Shown: positions 10,331 through 23,702, counted from the stretch's first letter. The stretch is DNA of 64,000 nt from Phaseolus vulgaris (GCF_000499845.2 NC_023758.2:1038811-1102810), one strand, 5' to 3'. Notes: a model not told the origin generated them from the letters alone. Numbers and translations are program-made.

Positions 10331-13300
10331 AAAAATTCGAAGATGCATAAAGAAACAATCGTCTCATATCGTTCTTGACCCACTATATCCACGTTGAAAA
10401 ATAATCCGCAAACAAACTCATTTAAATATGTAACTAGTAGAATTAAGAAACAAGGAAAACCTCCATATGAAGTTTAAGCACATCAACTCTTTCTTAAAGC
10501 CCCCACTGAAATTATTAGCCAAATTCTGTAAATGGTCACATTCTAACAAATGCAAAACCATTTTGAAATAGTAAATATCATTTGGACATCTAAGGTATAC
10601 TAATATTTTTGTTTTTGTTTAACAAATTATTACATTTTTTCACTTAAGTCTATTAAGATAATTCTAGTTCATGTTTTTCGAGCTAAGCCTTTATTACTGT
10701 AAAATAAATTATATATATATATATATATAGAAAGATAGATAGATAGTTATTAATTATTAAATAACCTATATAAATTTAGTTATTTTCTTTTGAGAATCGT
10801 TGATAGAATATAAAAAATTGTTATTGTAAATCTTATTAAAGGACATTTTATAATAAATAAGTAGATATAACTTTAAATTTAAAGTCTATTTTTAATATTA
10901 TATTAGAGTTATTTAAATTTTAAAATTTTATTGTATATTATATTATATTATGATGTTGATACCAATATGAATGTAAAGGGACGTTTGAGTCTGTCCAAAA
11001 TAAATTACAGAAAATGAACTACAAAGGGACCAACTAGTCAATTCTGTGTTTTAGTTTTATTTGGGAATTCCAAAAAAGTCAGAAATGTTACACATTTTCT
11101 TTCTATGTATGGATGTTAATTTTCATCTCTGGAGTCCACAAGATAAAAATGACGCAAAAAATGGAGATGGTTGGAATAGGCAGGATGCAATAGTGACGGG
11201 TGACTTAAATGAATATTGAAAGATAAATAACATTATGCATGAACATTTGTACAAAAGATTATATAATAAAATAGAAGGAGAAACGATGATAGAGAAGAGA
11301 AGTGAATATACTGTAATATTTTTTTAAAAACCTAAAAACTGTTAAAATAAATTTGCAATATAAGTGTCATAACTAACTAACACACACTAAAAAAAAGAGA
11401 AAAACCAATAAAACCTAGGTGATAATAAACAAATATTGTTTGAAAGAGGTGCTAATGTTTGACTCTCTGTCCAAGATTTTGTTTTCTAGATTACGTACAA
11501 TTAAACTTTGCCGAAAGCTGCATCCTTAATTTGACATAACACGTACACTGACAGTGAATGTGGATTTCGAGTTTTAGATCCTCACGCGGTTGGAGTGGAG
11601 GATTCTTGTTTTTTTTTTCTCTTTCTTATTTTTGGTACAAATATTTTGTGACATAATTTTTCTTACGCATGAAAGCAATCTCAGATACAAGACAGGGTCG
11701 AAGGAAGGAAAAAGTGGCTAAAATTGAGCTTGAAGAGATACGTAAAGACAACATTTGTGATATAGACATAGATTAATTGTCCTTTGGAGATGATTTATGT
11801 ACATGAATTTGTTGTCACTGGAGTATTAGGGATCATATTCCATTTTTAGTAATCCTGTCTAGCTTGTCAAGATTCACCACTCACCACTCTTCTATTTGCA
11901 CAACCTCATCAATTACAAATCAGAGGCTTGACAACTCATCATCACACGAGAGGACACAAGGTTATGTATAATACAACAAGGCTTTACTTTGTTTTGTATG
12001 TAAGTTTCTCTACTCATTAGATTTTTTTCCGAGAATTTTTTTTTGTCTTAATAGAAGAAAACTATGAAAATAAAATTATGTAATAAAAAAATTATAAAAA
12101 ATGATAGGCCAAATCATCATTTTTTTTATCTTTCTATTACTATTTAGTTAAATTTATTGTTTATTAAAAATGTTCAGTTTTATTTTTAATTTTCAAAATA
12201 ATTTTTTTTTCTAATTGAAATTGATATTATAGGGTTGTGAATAATAACATTAACGAATAGAGTAAAAGTTTTCACTATATTTATTATTTTTGAAATTAAG
12301 ACTTAAATATACTTTTTTTGATCTTCGGAGCTTTGGTTCCTCTTGAATTTTAATAGTGGATTTAGCTCTCTATTTTTTTAAATTAAACAATTTTGATCTA
12401 ACATTAATATATCATCTGATAAAATTTTAAAAAATTATAAGTTGACTATAATCTGAATTACTATCTTAGTAATTAATGGGCATTAAAATTACTTAGTTTT
12501 AAAAAATTGAAAACTAAATTCACAAAAAAAAAACTAGAGACTAAAATTGCATATTCACAAAACTATAATGCCAAATCCAATGGAAAAAAACTATAATTCA
12601 ATAACAATTACAATTTTAAAAATAATGACATTTTTAGGGCAATTATATTTATTATTTAAAAATTAAATTATAGTACAAATTTTAACTTCTAAAATTTGGA
12701 GATTTAAAGTAATTTTACAATAAAAACTTATAATTTATAACTGTTTAGAACTATAGTATTTTGAAAACGATCATAATTTTACTTTACTAGATTATATAAT
12801 TTAGCAAATTAACATGTATAATATTTTAAATTATTATAGTTTTATTTCATTCAATTTGATAATATAATAATTTAATTAATTTTATTCATATAATATTTAT
12901 AATGTCATTTTCATTAATATTTTAATTTCAATAAAAAGTGTATGAAATAAGTTCCATAACTAATAGAGACGGAAATACATTTCGAGTTAGTGTGGTAAAG
13001 ATTAATGCTGCAGTGGTGGTTTACATAACTTATACATTCTAGTAATTTTTTATATAAATCCTATTATTAAAAGTCCATAAGGTCGATGCTCAATTATAAA
13101 TTGAATGCTCGTCATCTCAAAACAAATTAAAAATTAAAGAGACAATTTCTTAGTTGCCAATTATGAGTTAAAACATTAATATAGTTTAGCATACATGTAT
13201 CTTTGGATACATTTTTACATGTTGCTGGTCAAAATAGTTTTTTATATAACTGTTGAAAAAATTATTTAAAAATTAACATATTCGTTATACATAATAACTT

Positions 13301-14330
13301 TTAATTGAATAATAATGTAAGGAGACTTATAATATTTGCAAAAGGGCATATGGATTCTCTTGAATTTTTTGTAATATTGTTAAAAGAAATAATATAAAAA
13401 TTATGTAAGTTATTAAATTAAAATTAGTTTTAAAAATAAAAAATAATTAGTTACTATATTGATTAAATTAAATATTATTTTAAATATTGAAAAAAATATT
13501 AGTATTTAAATTAATTTTTATTATTAATAAATAATTTATAAATTCATATCTAATTAGTTATTAATATTTTAATTATTAATCATTTATATTTTAAAGTTGA
13601 TAATTAAAACTTTGATAGTTAACTAGATATTATTTTTTTTTATTAATAATAAAATTTAATTTAGATACTTATATTTATAATGATATAAGCAATGTCAACT
13701 CAAAGTGTTAATCTATATAATTATATAATTAAAGGGATAAATAAATTAGATATTCAAACTTTATTAAAAAAAATGTTATACTTTGAAAAAGAAAAATAAA
13801 TGCCAATCTATGTAGTTAAATTAATAAATAATTATAATGAAAATATGAAAAAATCATATTAGATAGTTTGAAAATCTTTTTTAGACACATTCATGCAAAG
13901 TGATGTTGCAGTAACTAACAAGTCATGCAGAAAAAATGTAAAAGAGTTGATTACCCAGTTATTTGGGCACTGCCAGAAGTAAACACTACACACATTCACA
14001 TTGTTTCTTTATTATTCCTTTCTACATTTTTGTTTCATGTTTTCTGTCACTCTTTCCCTCTATATCTAAAAACAGAGACAAAGAAGTAATCCTATAAATA
14101 ACAAAAATTCCATCTTTGTTTCGAAGTTCGAATCTTTCTTTTTCTTGCTTTGTTGTTTTGGTTCATTACTAGTGGTTCTGCCTGTCTTTTGGTTCTGCTC
14201 AAAATTTCTCCACTATTGATATGACCGTTTATTTCTTCTTAAAATAAGAAAAAGAAGAATACTTTTTTTGGTCCTAGAGAATTTCACTACCGTTCCATTT
14301 AATAAATTCTCTCTTCACCTTTCAAAGTCC
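10331..14330. other. Long intergenic stretch
   Basis: Four kilobases of AT-rich DNA with no recognised gene. It includes a short (TA)n/(GATA)n run near 10710-10745. A weak MITE-like pair lies at about 12295-12600: ACTTAAATATACTTTTTTTG at the left and ACTAGAGACTAAAATTGCAT at the right, like degenerate legume elements of the TTAAATATG...TTTGGTCCCT type. That identification is tentative. Confidence 0.35.
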
Positions 14331-14342
14331 ACACTTTATATC

Positions 14343-14350
14343 CTATAAAT
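14343..14350 (+). promoter_or_regulatory. TATA box of the phytosulfokine gene
   Basis: CTATAAAT, about 90 bp upstream of the start codon, with a pyrimidine-rich leader between them. Confidence 0.55.
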
Positions 14351-14437
14351 TGACCTGCAACCATATCTTCAACACACAAACTCTCTCCTTTATATCTCTA
14401 CCATCTTTCATTTTTCTTCTCTATTCCAAAACCAAAT

Positions 14438-14755
14438 ATGAGAAAGGTCACAGCCCTGTTATTCATGGCTCTGTTTCTCAGCTGCATGATCACGACCCAT
14501 GCCGCACGCTCTAAATCATCTTTTGGCAAAATAAATCCGGTTAGTCGTGTTTAATTGTTGTTCTTGTTCGATTTTACATTGGTTTTTTTCATTCTCACTA
14601 GATATTTTTTTAAGGTCTGATTCATATGTTTCTGATACGCGTAGGATCTTTTGACCGAGGATAGTTGCGACGATACTGATGATGAAGAATGCTTGAAAAG
14701 GAGGACACTTGCGGCAAACCTCGATTATATTTATACCCAGGACGAGAAAAATTAA
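14438..14755 (+). CDS. PSK: Phytosulfokine precursor (two exons)
   Basis: Exon 1 is 14438-14539 and exon 2 is 14645-14755; the 105-bp intron has GT and AG ends and phase 0. The product is a 70-residue preproprotein. Residues 1-23 form a secretion signal peptide with a hydrophobic core (ALLFMALFLSCMI). The acidic middle has C42 and C50 spaced as in the family, followed by ECLKRRTLAANLDYIYTQ. The pentapeptide YIYTQ (residues 62-66, bases 14726-14740) is the invariant mature hormone. Asp61 just before Tyr62 fits recognition by tyrosylprotein sulfotransferase, and RRTL is at the usual place for subtilase processing. PSK is secreted, sulfated on both tyrosines and perceived by the PSKR receptor kinases to promote growth and modulate immunity (established knowledge). 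The precursor is short for the family, but all key residues are present. Both exons are small, so the gene is easily missed. Confidence 0.95.
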
Positions 14756-17700
14756 TCAATACTCAGCTATATTGTTATATGCTACAATAAAATTTGTATT
14801 AGCACACCATTTCATTTGTTTTTGTTTACTATTTATGTATCCTAATTATCTTTTCCTGTAAGATTACAGATACTTATTTGTACTATTTCATTATTTAAAA
14901 TTTAAATATAAATAAATATCTATAATATTTACATTTATAATATGTTGCCATATTAGAGGAGCAGAAAATTTTGAATCATTTTATAAAAATTTATTCAGAA
15001 TCATCTTATAAGATCTTTACGTTATAAAATATAACATTCTACATTTTGAGACTTAAGAATTTATATAAAATTTAAAATTATAAACAAAAAAATGATTTTT
15101 TTCATTAACTTTGTTTATCTATAAGATACGCTCTTCTTACATATATATTGTGTACACAATTTAATAAACTTTGCTTCAACTCACTAAAATAAAAATAAGC
15201 TGCATATCATAGAGTGGTTCCATTCCATTGATGAATATGTGCTTAACTTATCTATAAGCACAAGTAAAAAAATAAAAGAATAAGAAGATAAAAATGAACT
15301 AAACATTTCTGAAAAAAAAAGAATTTAGATAAATATATGATAAAAAAGGTCAAAAGAAAAGTTATGACATTTTATTTTATTACTTTTCTTTTAAAATTAC
15401 TCATGAAGAAAATTGTTTAAGTAAATAGTAATTTTTGTTATATCTTTAAATGAGGAAACACGATATAGAAGGAAGAGCATATATTTGTGACTTGCTAGGA
15501 GAACTATTTATTTTAATTTCTATCCTTATCCCATACTTAGGCCATAGTTTATTTTTGAAGCCATTATTTCTAATTTTTGTATAGATATTTTTTAGAATAA
15601 ATGAAAAAGAAAAAAAAGAAGAAAAAAGTCCGATTCACAATAAAAAAAAATGTATATCTTTTTGTATTTTATTAATTACATAAAAAATGGATCTGAATTG
15701 AGAATCCCTAAAATCACTATTACATTATGTGGAGCTACTCAGTGTATCAAGTATAGTACAGGTTCATTCTACATAGAGAAGATCATTTTGTTTAATGTAG
15801 CAATCTAATTGAGAGGTGAGATAAATGAATTGACAGAGGAGAAGAAGAAATAGAAATGAGTTGACTTGTAGGAATAACTATAACTTTGAATTTAATGCAA
15901 GTTATTATTGTTGTGTACTTGTGTGCCTCTTGAGTCTTGAAGAGAGTGATGACATCGATGTTCCGTTGATATTTAAGATACTGCATATGCTATTTAAAAC
16001 TGGCATCGAAGAAATAAACTGGTATTTAAAGCACTGTGCATGCCTTTGTATGTGTTGCAGGCATTAACTTCCCATAATTCTTCAATAATTATTGAGTTGT
16101 CTTCTCAAAGTACTATAAAGAAATCTAGGAGAGAATCCGTGACTGACAAAGTGATACATGATACTTTCTTCATGAAATTTCTTAATTAAATAATTAATAC
16201 ACGGTGTTTTAGATTTTATTTTTTCGTTTGGTTTTCATTTTTAATGAATAAGGTGAAACTTTTAGCCATATTTGGACGAGGGTGAGAGAGTGAGAATGAA
16301 AAAAATTACATTGTTTTATGGTGTGTTTGGATGTCCATATTGTCTCATGAGTAAATGTGTTTAAATTGGGAAGTGAATATATATGATAATTTAAGAGATT
16401 GAATGTGTGAAAATTTGAAATAGAAGTGAAATTATTTGGATTTGGATATCTGAGTGATTTTTTTTAATAAAAATTTTTATGTTAGGTACTTGATATCTCA
16501 ATTAGGATAACACATCATACATCATGTAATAACAATTATATATTATTAATGAAAAAAAATTATTAAAAAAAATAAAAAATTATGAGTGATTAAATCAAAA
16601 CTCATAATATAAAAGAATTTAAAAATATAGATTAGAATTAAAATAAATTTAATTTAAATATTAATAAAAATACATATTAATAATTAAAATTAATTTTATT
16701 TATTTTTATCATGATATAAAAAAATATTAGTAATTAATAAAAAATTATAAACGTTATATACATATATTAAAATATAATTTGTATATTTAATCACTATATA
16801 ATTTATAATAATGTATAATTTTAATCACGCAAACAAAGTTTTAACCAAAGAAATTACATTATTTTTTGTGTTTTTCTCAATTTTGTTTTTTGTTTTATCG
16901 TTTTTTCAACTTTCATTGTCATCTTTTCATCCTCACATACTCGCGTACATTGATACAAATAGGCTATTAATTTAGAAAAAAAGAGTTTAGAGTGAGAGTG
17001 TGTTTAGATTGGAGAAGGAATTTGTGGAGAAGCAATCGACACATCAACAATTATACAATCAATTTCACGTACTATCAAGGTCTACTTTTGTCTATATGGG
17101 TACAATTAATATATGACAACTGAAAATTGTCTAACCAATCAAATTTCGTTCTCCTTAACTTACTTCAAATTAAACAGTAATTGTTGCCCACAGATTGCGC
17201 AACCGCACTCCACAAACTTCTTTCCTCTCTCAGCGAAGTCGTTCCATCTCGTGTTTTTGTTGGTGGTTTAGGGTGATGACTCGACAACTTGGTGAGAGAA
17301 GGGTGGTTTCTCTTGACCGTGCCCTGGATAAGAAGTTAAGTAATTTTTTTGGTTTTTGGATTTGTAGTTTCGTTTTTTCTTTGGATTTTTATTTCCACAA
17401 TCATATATATTATTCCAAACAATGTAGTCTGATAGTTTTACAAAATAGAGAATTTGTATTTTTTTTTCCATATTTTAGATTATGGAATCTGTAGAAATCC
17501 CAAATTGGGAAATTAGTAAATCTTTCGAATCCAAGAATCCATAAGTCAAACAATTTATTTCGGATCCAACAATCCATAATTCAAAAAAGTATTATGAATC
17601 CACCAATACATAATTCAAAATATGCATTCCAGATCAGAAATCCATAATTCAAAAAAATCATTCAGGATCCACCAATCTGTAACAAAAATTAGGCTTTCGG

Positions 17701-18184
17701 ATTCAGCAATCTGAAAATCAACAATTTATGAAAAAAATTCTTTCAGAACACCTCCTCATCCGAAAAACAAAATGATCCACTTTCAAATTGATGAATCCGT
17801 AGCATACTCCTAGACCCCGATTTTCAGTAACCTCTAGAAGCTAAACAACACTTCGGCAAGGCAACCCACTTCTCCACCTTGCTCCGTATAGCTAAAATGA
17901 CCTTCCACCATCGTCTGAGATGAATGAAGAAGATGAACAATGTCAAACAAACTCCACCATGGTGTCCTTTTCCAAATAAATGGTCAAGTCCAATTTAAGG
18001 ATTTATAAAATTGTAGGGTTTATAAAATTGTAGGGGTGCAGGAAGAAAAACATAAGGGTGCAAGAAAATAAAGGCAATAAGAATAGTTTGTGGCCATTAG
18101 GCCCAAGGACTTTAACCAGTAAATCCAAAAAAGGTAGGGCCATGACATAGAGGAGCACAAAAAACATCTGATTTTGAATGTGGA
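14756..18184. other. Intergenic DNA, no confident gene
   Basis: Mostly AT-rich. Around 17268-17337 a short open frame begins MTRQLGERRVVSLDRALDKK; I do not recognise it and cannot extend it. From 17460 to 18060 the words AATCCATAATTC and GGGGTGCAGGAAGAA recall the AATCCG MITE family, so a larger diverged relative is possible, but I could not define its left end. Confidence 0.35.
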
Positions 18185-18193
18185 TTAGGACAA

Positions 18194-18505
18194 GGCTAAT
18201 TCTCCGTGCACCATATCAATTGTGATGTGCACCCAACACCTGTACAGAAAATGTCTATTTTATCCTTTATCTTCCATATATCCATATTCACAACACAAAT
18301 AAAACAATTCTGAATATGCAAATCTAGAACCGAGATGTGCCTTCTGGATATGACTATCCGCAATACAGGAATGTCTTCCCGACATGAAGATCTGGAAGCT
18401 CTTTTTCATTCCGAATACAAAAGACCAAAAAAATGACAAGGGCAATTTGGAGTTTTTAAAAAAATATGGGTGCATATCACAATTGCTCTGAAAGGAGAAT
18501 TAGTC
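18194..18505. mobile_element. MITE with perfect 9-bp target duplication
   Basis: A 312-bp element flanked by TTAGGACAA on both sides (18185-18193 and 18506-18514). Terminal inverted repeats: GGCTAATTCTCC at the left against GACTAATTCTCC read inverted from the right. Similarity extends inward through CAATTGTGATRTGCACCC. There is no coding capacity. The 9-bp duplication suggests Mutator-like mobilisation. It is a different family from the elements at 9667 and 54753. Confidence 0.85.
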
Positions 18506-18514
18506 TTAGGACAA

Positions 18515-18680
18515 CTTCACACACAATATTGCACAGTAACACGTTACCATTGTGTGGAGGACATGGAGAGGATGGTGTATTGGGATCAGAGTTCATTGAC
18601 AAAGCCACCACCACACCATCAATAAGCATAGTAATCTCGTGCTCATTCACAAAGCCAAAATTGTAGTCTCAACAAGAGAT
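18515..18680 (-). other. Possible orphan coding fragment
   Basis: On the minus strand about 50 codons are open in one frame, including MLIDGVVVALSMNSDP and a Ser/Pro-rich SSPCPPHNGN segment. It abuts the MITE at 18194-18505. I do not recognise a family. It may be a gene fragment or chance. Confidence 0.15.
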
Positions 18681-19159
18681 ATCAGATATGTATTTTTAAT
18701 ACATATCCACATACAACAGTTACAACTACTTTAATCATCTCTTTCTTAATGAGGTGAATATCAGTATTGTAATATTCAACCGTGCATATATTTGTTACCC
18801 ATTTTTATTTTGATTTTTTTTTCCAATAAATCATGTTAGACATTATCATAAAGCTTTGACATCCAACTAGGTTACAGATATTCTAAAACTTTTGCGATCA
18901 TTTACTATCACGTCAACATTTGTAAAAGAAGAAATAAAAAATATACAAACAAACAAAGGAGCTAAACAAACCTACACCAGAAAAGAAAATTAAACCTGAA
19001 ATCCTAGAGATAACATTATCTCAAAGAACTAACATAATTAAACATCAAATAGTTAAAAGAAAGTTAACGGTAAAAGAACATTAATAATTGAGTAATTATT
19101 TATAATTTAATTTTATAAACTTATGCCTTTTATTTAAATTATACTTTCTAATAATTTTT

Positions 19160-19372
19160 TTACTTGAATTGTGTTTTTGAAGCCGCAGTCGACAACACCC
19201 CAATGGCATCCCTATAGGGTTTATTTGGTGAGGGTAATAACGGGGTTGAAGAAACAGAGCTTAATGGCGTGGGTGAAATAAGACGTGGAGAAGAAACAGA
19301 GGTCATTGATTTTGGAATAGAAAGAGCTCTGAGAACCAATGAAGATGGTCTGAGCTTGGGTAACACTAGCAT
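19160..19372 (-). other. Possible small open frame with transit-peptide-like composition
   Basis: Seventy codons from an ATG, rich in Ser, Pro, Leu and Arg with almost no acidic residues. That is how a plastid or mitochondrial targeting sequence looks, but no mature domain follows. It lies about 1.1 kb downstream of the PP2-A10-like gene on the same strand. It could be the first exon of a lost gene or chance. Confidence 0.15.
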
Positions 19373-20451
19373 GTTTACACTTTAGTATCAATACTGATTT
19401 CTCCAGTAACGTTCTCCTTCAATCTTCTATCCATCATGGTAAAGTTGGATCCAACCTAGACAGCACCCGTTGATTAGATCGCAATTCCCATTCTCAAAAG
19501 AAAAAATTATCATACAACCCATGTTCATCTAATTGATACAAACAAAATAAAGTAATAATTAACTAACGTCTTTATTTGGCAGTGCTTCCAAATTCCTTTT
19601 ACAAAAAACTAAACAACTAACTAGATTACAACTGATATAGCTTCTAATTTTTTAACTACCACATCATTACTATTCCTATCATAATGACAGTGTTGCATGG
19701 CTCGTCAATAAAAGTTAGTTTTAGCTGTTCAAATGCTGGTTAATGTGAAACTAGCAAACTATATATCAAACGTGCATAAGCGCAATTTCCTCTGCCATTG
19801 CAAGCCAGATATCAAACATTCCACTTTCATTGATGATGAAATGAATAATTAAAAAACGAAGGACGTTCAAAGAATTTACGAGTACAGGTTGGGTGTCATG
19901 TCAGTTGTAATGTACTTTAAGCACAAACCAAGAATAGGCGAGGCTCGGCTGATTAAATGTTGCCAAGGCATTAGAAAATCTCAGTCTGCAATCTACCTTC
20001 TCATTCAGTTTCGTCATGGAACAAAGTAGTTATATCCAAAAGAGAACATGAAACAGAGTTGTCATATATATCCAAAATGGGAGAGGGTGGCAGAGTTCAA
20101 ATGACCAGAGAGAATGCACCCTGGTTAATAGAAAATATCATATCACCAAAGTATGCACAAGGATATATTTACAACAAGATTCCAATTCAAGAATAGGTCT
20201 AATCATGATTGATACACCCTAAACAAATAGTATTGCTGGTTGATGAATGCTGGGGATTCTATGAGAGCTGTGGAGTTGGCCCATTAGTTTACAATGTAAG
20301 AAAACATACCTTCTATGGTCACTGTACATCTATAATATTAAGATTTACAAAACTAATCCATGTATACCCAAGGAAGCAGCATCTCCAGAAATTTTTTCTA
20401 GTTTAATTAGCAATCAAATCTTGAGGAATGAAAAGTAGTCACAACAATTAC

Positions 20452-21720
20452 TTAAGCAGGCACCAAAGCCCAGCCTCCACCCATTATGTGAAGACACAAG
20501 GCGAGACATATAGTCACAATAACGGAGGACTTCGCTGCAACATATCTCACAATCTCAAGCACTGCCTCTTGAACAATATGAGCACATCTCCTCACAGAAG
20601 CACAAAATGTCTGCAAAACAAACTCCATGAAAGATCTAACAGTCTCAAATGTCACCCTTCCAGTCAGGTCAAGAACAAACCTCCTATTACTGGGAACCGC
20701 CAACGTTGACGAAATTTTGCCCACCCATCCACTCTTATTTTCTTCATCATAAACATCATCAACCTTCGATTCAATCGACGACATTTCTCCACCCAAGTCC
20801 TCATTTATCAGAGTTTCTCCAATAGCCAAATATGAACACGAACCGGAACCAACATCATTATTTGAACTTGTCAACACTTTATGAGACGTCTTGATGAGAG
20901 TCTCCACGGCACCATTACAAACAGAAACCAAGATTTCCCTCACATTGGTCTCATGCTTCGGGTTAGCTAAGCCAGCAAAGAAATCGTCATAGGTGTTGAT
21001 ATGCATGGTCTTGTCAAGATAAACCGCAACCGCGGTGCTCACAAACAATTGCACACAATTCCCAATCAGTTTCCCACACCTATCACCACAAACTACATCC
21101 ACCCAAGCAAGAACAGCATCCGAACTGGATCCAACATGTGTGACACCACCAGTCTCATTGCTCGAGTTCGATTCTCCACCTAAGTGGTTACGCTGATCAG
21201 AATAAAACGCAAGAACCAGGTTCCTAGCAAAGCTTCCAAGAACTACAGAAGCAAAACCTGACCCAGCTGGTGTAAACATTTTGTCAAGCACCCGGTCCAC
21301 GGCGGTTGAACCGGTTTGCTCACCACCAGTCCGGTTCATAGATTGATAACCGCGCACGACTCCCACGGTGACAGCATTGGTGACGCTAACCAAGGACTCC
21401 GACAAGTGTTGAGAGCGAGCAATCTTGGAAATTTGCTTCAAGCTATTGGGGATTTGATCTGAATCGGACTGCAGAAAGTCCTTGACGTCTCTGGATACGA
21501 TTCCGATGGTATCTGCAGATTCGGATACGGCTTCCGCCACGGAAACCAATGCACCCACAAGCTTCGAGACCCTCTTTCTCTTACGAACCACAGAAGGCGC
21601 ATGATAGAGCTTGTAAGCGCTGAACCCACCGAACCCAACAGCACACAAAATGAAGACCCATTTCTTTCTTTTACGGAAGTAATCAAAACCAAAACCCTCA
21701 CCAACTAACTGCACTTCCAT
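20452..21720 (-). CDS. PP2-A10: PHLOEM PROTEIN 2-LIKE A10 protein
   Basis: An intronless 422-residue protein. The start is the ATG giving MEVQLVGEGF, which matches the family's N-terminus; the frame stays open nine bases further but without an ATG. A hydrophobic segment at about residues 20-37 (WVFILCAVGFGGFSAY) is a likely membrane anchor, followed by the basic PSVVRKRKR. Family blocks follow: VSRDVKDFLQSDSDQIPNSL, FTPAGSGFASVVLGSFARNL, STAVAVYLDKTMHINTYDDF and LAVPSNRRFVLDLTGRVT. A second hydrophobic stretch lies at the C-terminus (SSVIVTICLALCLHIM). Despite its name, the protein lacks the usual PP2 lectin layout and its biochemical role is not established. It is probably bound to a membrane. 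The length is close to that of the Arabidopsis homologue. Confidence 0.9.
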   Translation of the reverse strand: MEVQLVGEGFGFDYFRKRKKWVFILCAVGFGGFSAYKLYHAPSVVRKRKRVSKLVGALVSVAEAVSESADTIGIVSRDVKDFLQSDSDQIPNSLKQISKIARSQHLSESLVSVTNAVTVGVVRGYQSMNRTGGEQTGSTAVDRVLDKMFTPAGSGFASVVLGSFARNLVLAFYSDQRNHLGGESNSSNETGGVTHVGSSSDAVLAWVDVVCGDRCGKLIGNCVQLFVSTAVAVYLDKTMHINTYDDFFAGLANPKHETNVREILVSVCNGAVETLIKTSHKVLTSSNNDVGSGSCSYLAIGETLINEDLGGEMSSIESKVDDVYDEENKSGWVGKISSTLAVPSNRRFVLDLTGRVTFETVRSFMEFVLQTFCASVRRCAHIVQEAVLEIVRYVAAKSSVIVTICLALCLHIMGGGWALVPA

Positions 21721-23068
21721 TAACCCCACTTACGGATATTTAAACTCGCCAATTTATTATTACGATCGTTGCTCACACAAACCAAAGGATGTTAAATAGA
21801 TAGAGAAAAAAAGAGAGACAGACCTTGAAGAAGGTTGTGAGGTCAAAAATCGAGGGTTTGCGCTGGAGTTGGAGCTGTTTGGTATTGGTTGTTTTTGGTG
21901 GAAGCAATAGCCCCAACCGTCATCTTCAATTCAGCCGTCACGCCACATACAAATCACAACCACCACTAAATATTCCCATTTTTTTTTTGTTGGAGATATA
22001 TTCTCTTATGGGCTGGTCTTTGTGGACGCTTCTCTGTTTTGGATATAGCAGGAGTGTCTTAAAACGAGTTAACATAACTAATATGCAAACTACCTACACC
22101 AAAAAAGGAAAAAAGAAATAGCAAATATATGTAGGAGGCTTAGGTATGCTGACTTGTTAAATTCTAAAAAATTGAAAGAAAAAAATAAGTCTAACCAAAA
22201 AGGAATGACTAGTAACACAGTTGTCATATAAAAAATGAAAAGAAAACTGGAGAATGAGTTATTAACAAGTTAAATTTTCTAATTTTACCTCTCACACAAC
22301 TTTTAAACTTAAATAAAATAACCACTCTGATCTTTTTATAAGATTATTTAATTAATTCTTCAAGATTAACATAAATTTAGCACTAAAATTTGTTTTTTTT
22401 TTTTTACAAAATTACTCTTAGCAATGACAAGATAAATATTTCCAAATATTTCTATTAATTTTAAGTCTTTTCATTTTTTTTCTTATCATTGGTATATTAC
22501 CAAAGTAGTGAAATATGTTAAAAATTATTTATATTGTAAAACTTAATAATAACATATAATAATCCCAAATTATATAAGTAGCACCATAATTATCATTAAA
22601 AGCGATTCCATAATATTTTTGAAACTATCATATATTATATTGATTTTAATTAGAATTTATGTAGTGTGTAGATATCATATAATTGTTGATATAAGAATCG
22701 ATATAATATGTATAGTATTAATTCTAATAAAAATCAATATGATTTATAGTTGCACTTGGATTTGTTGTAGTCATCGATTTCATATGTTTTAATTTTAGAA
22801 TATTAATGAAGTACTCATTTCATTGTTTTTTTTATCAGTAAAAAAAATGAAAAAAATTAAAATATTTAAGGGATGTTCCAACTTCTATATAAAGGTCTGA
22901 GACAATCTTAAAAAACCCTAACATTGTCAAGACAAGAAAGTACTACATCTGGATTAGTTCTACCTAACACAAACTACATACCATATGATATGTATAAATA
23001 CTAACTGGACCACATGGTACTAATTTATGAATGGGATTCGGATAACTCTTGAACAAGGTTAACTAACA
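21721..23068. other. Intergenic DNA with a small inverted repeat
   Basis: Upstream region of the PP2-A10-like gene. An inverted pair at 22637-22657 and 22720-22740 (ATATTGATTTTAATTAGAAT against its near complement) could form a hairpin of about 20 bp with a 62-bp loop. Nothing else was recognised. Confidence 0.4.
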
Positions 23069-23085
23069 TTATAATACATTGGAGG

Positions 23086-23702
23086 TGTATACATTTAAGT
23101 TCTAGCTTGTTGTTTTTTTAAACAATGTATTTACCATTTTCTATGTGATTAACATCTACAAGACAGCTACATGAATATATGACTTATAAAATTATGAATA
23201 TATGACTACCTCATGGATATTGTATCTAAAAGATTTTGTATGCTTTATATTTTGCAGGTACAAAACACCCTTGACAATTTGATGAACAAGAAAATGCTCA
23301 GCTACAAAACACCCATTGCCAATTTCAAACAGAAAATGCTCAAGCACAGTTATTCAGAACAAAACTTTCCTATTTATGCAAACCTGTCTTCCTTTTAAAT
23401 TTGAGAAAACATCTATCTAAATATATTTATACATTGCTATGACAATAAATATAATACACTGGGTCAATTTTTTATTTTTGTTTTTTTTATGTATTCCTAA
23501 TTGTTTACTAATAATTGAATAATTGATCGATTTGATTTTTTTTAATTCTTTACTAATACTTCAATAATTGATGTAATTTTGATTTATAATTTAATTTTCT
23601 CTAAAATAATTCTTAATTTTCATATATAGATTTATTATTATAATATTTTTATTTAAATAAAAAATGTTATAAATATTCCCGATGCACAGGTCCATATACT
23701 AG
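23086..23702 (+). mobile_element. Helitron-like 3' end in a segment bounded by 17-bp direct repeats
   Basis: The segment ends ATTCCCGATGCACAGG...ATATACTAG followed by T. Plant Helitrons end with a short GC-rich hairpin a few bases before CTAG/CTRR and insert next to a T. Here the hairpin is partly eroded. TTATAATACATTGGAGG occurs at both borders (23069-23085 and 23703-23719), which a simple Helitron insertion would not explain. The 5' end could not be identified. No Rep or helicase coding is present, so the element would be non-autonomous. Confidence 0.5.

Noticed and set aside
15792..16067. Overlapping plus and minus open frames of about 65 codons
   Set aside because: No domain, no splice context, low complexity; likely chance.
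17268..17337. Short frame beginning MTRQLGERRVVSLD as a first exon
   Set aside because: The composition looks protein-like, but I could not find a convincing donor site or further exons, and I do not recognise the peptide.
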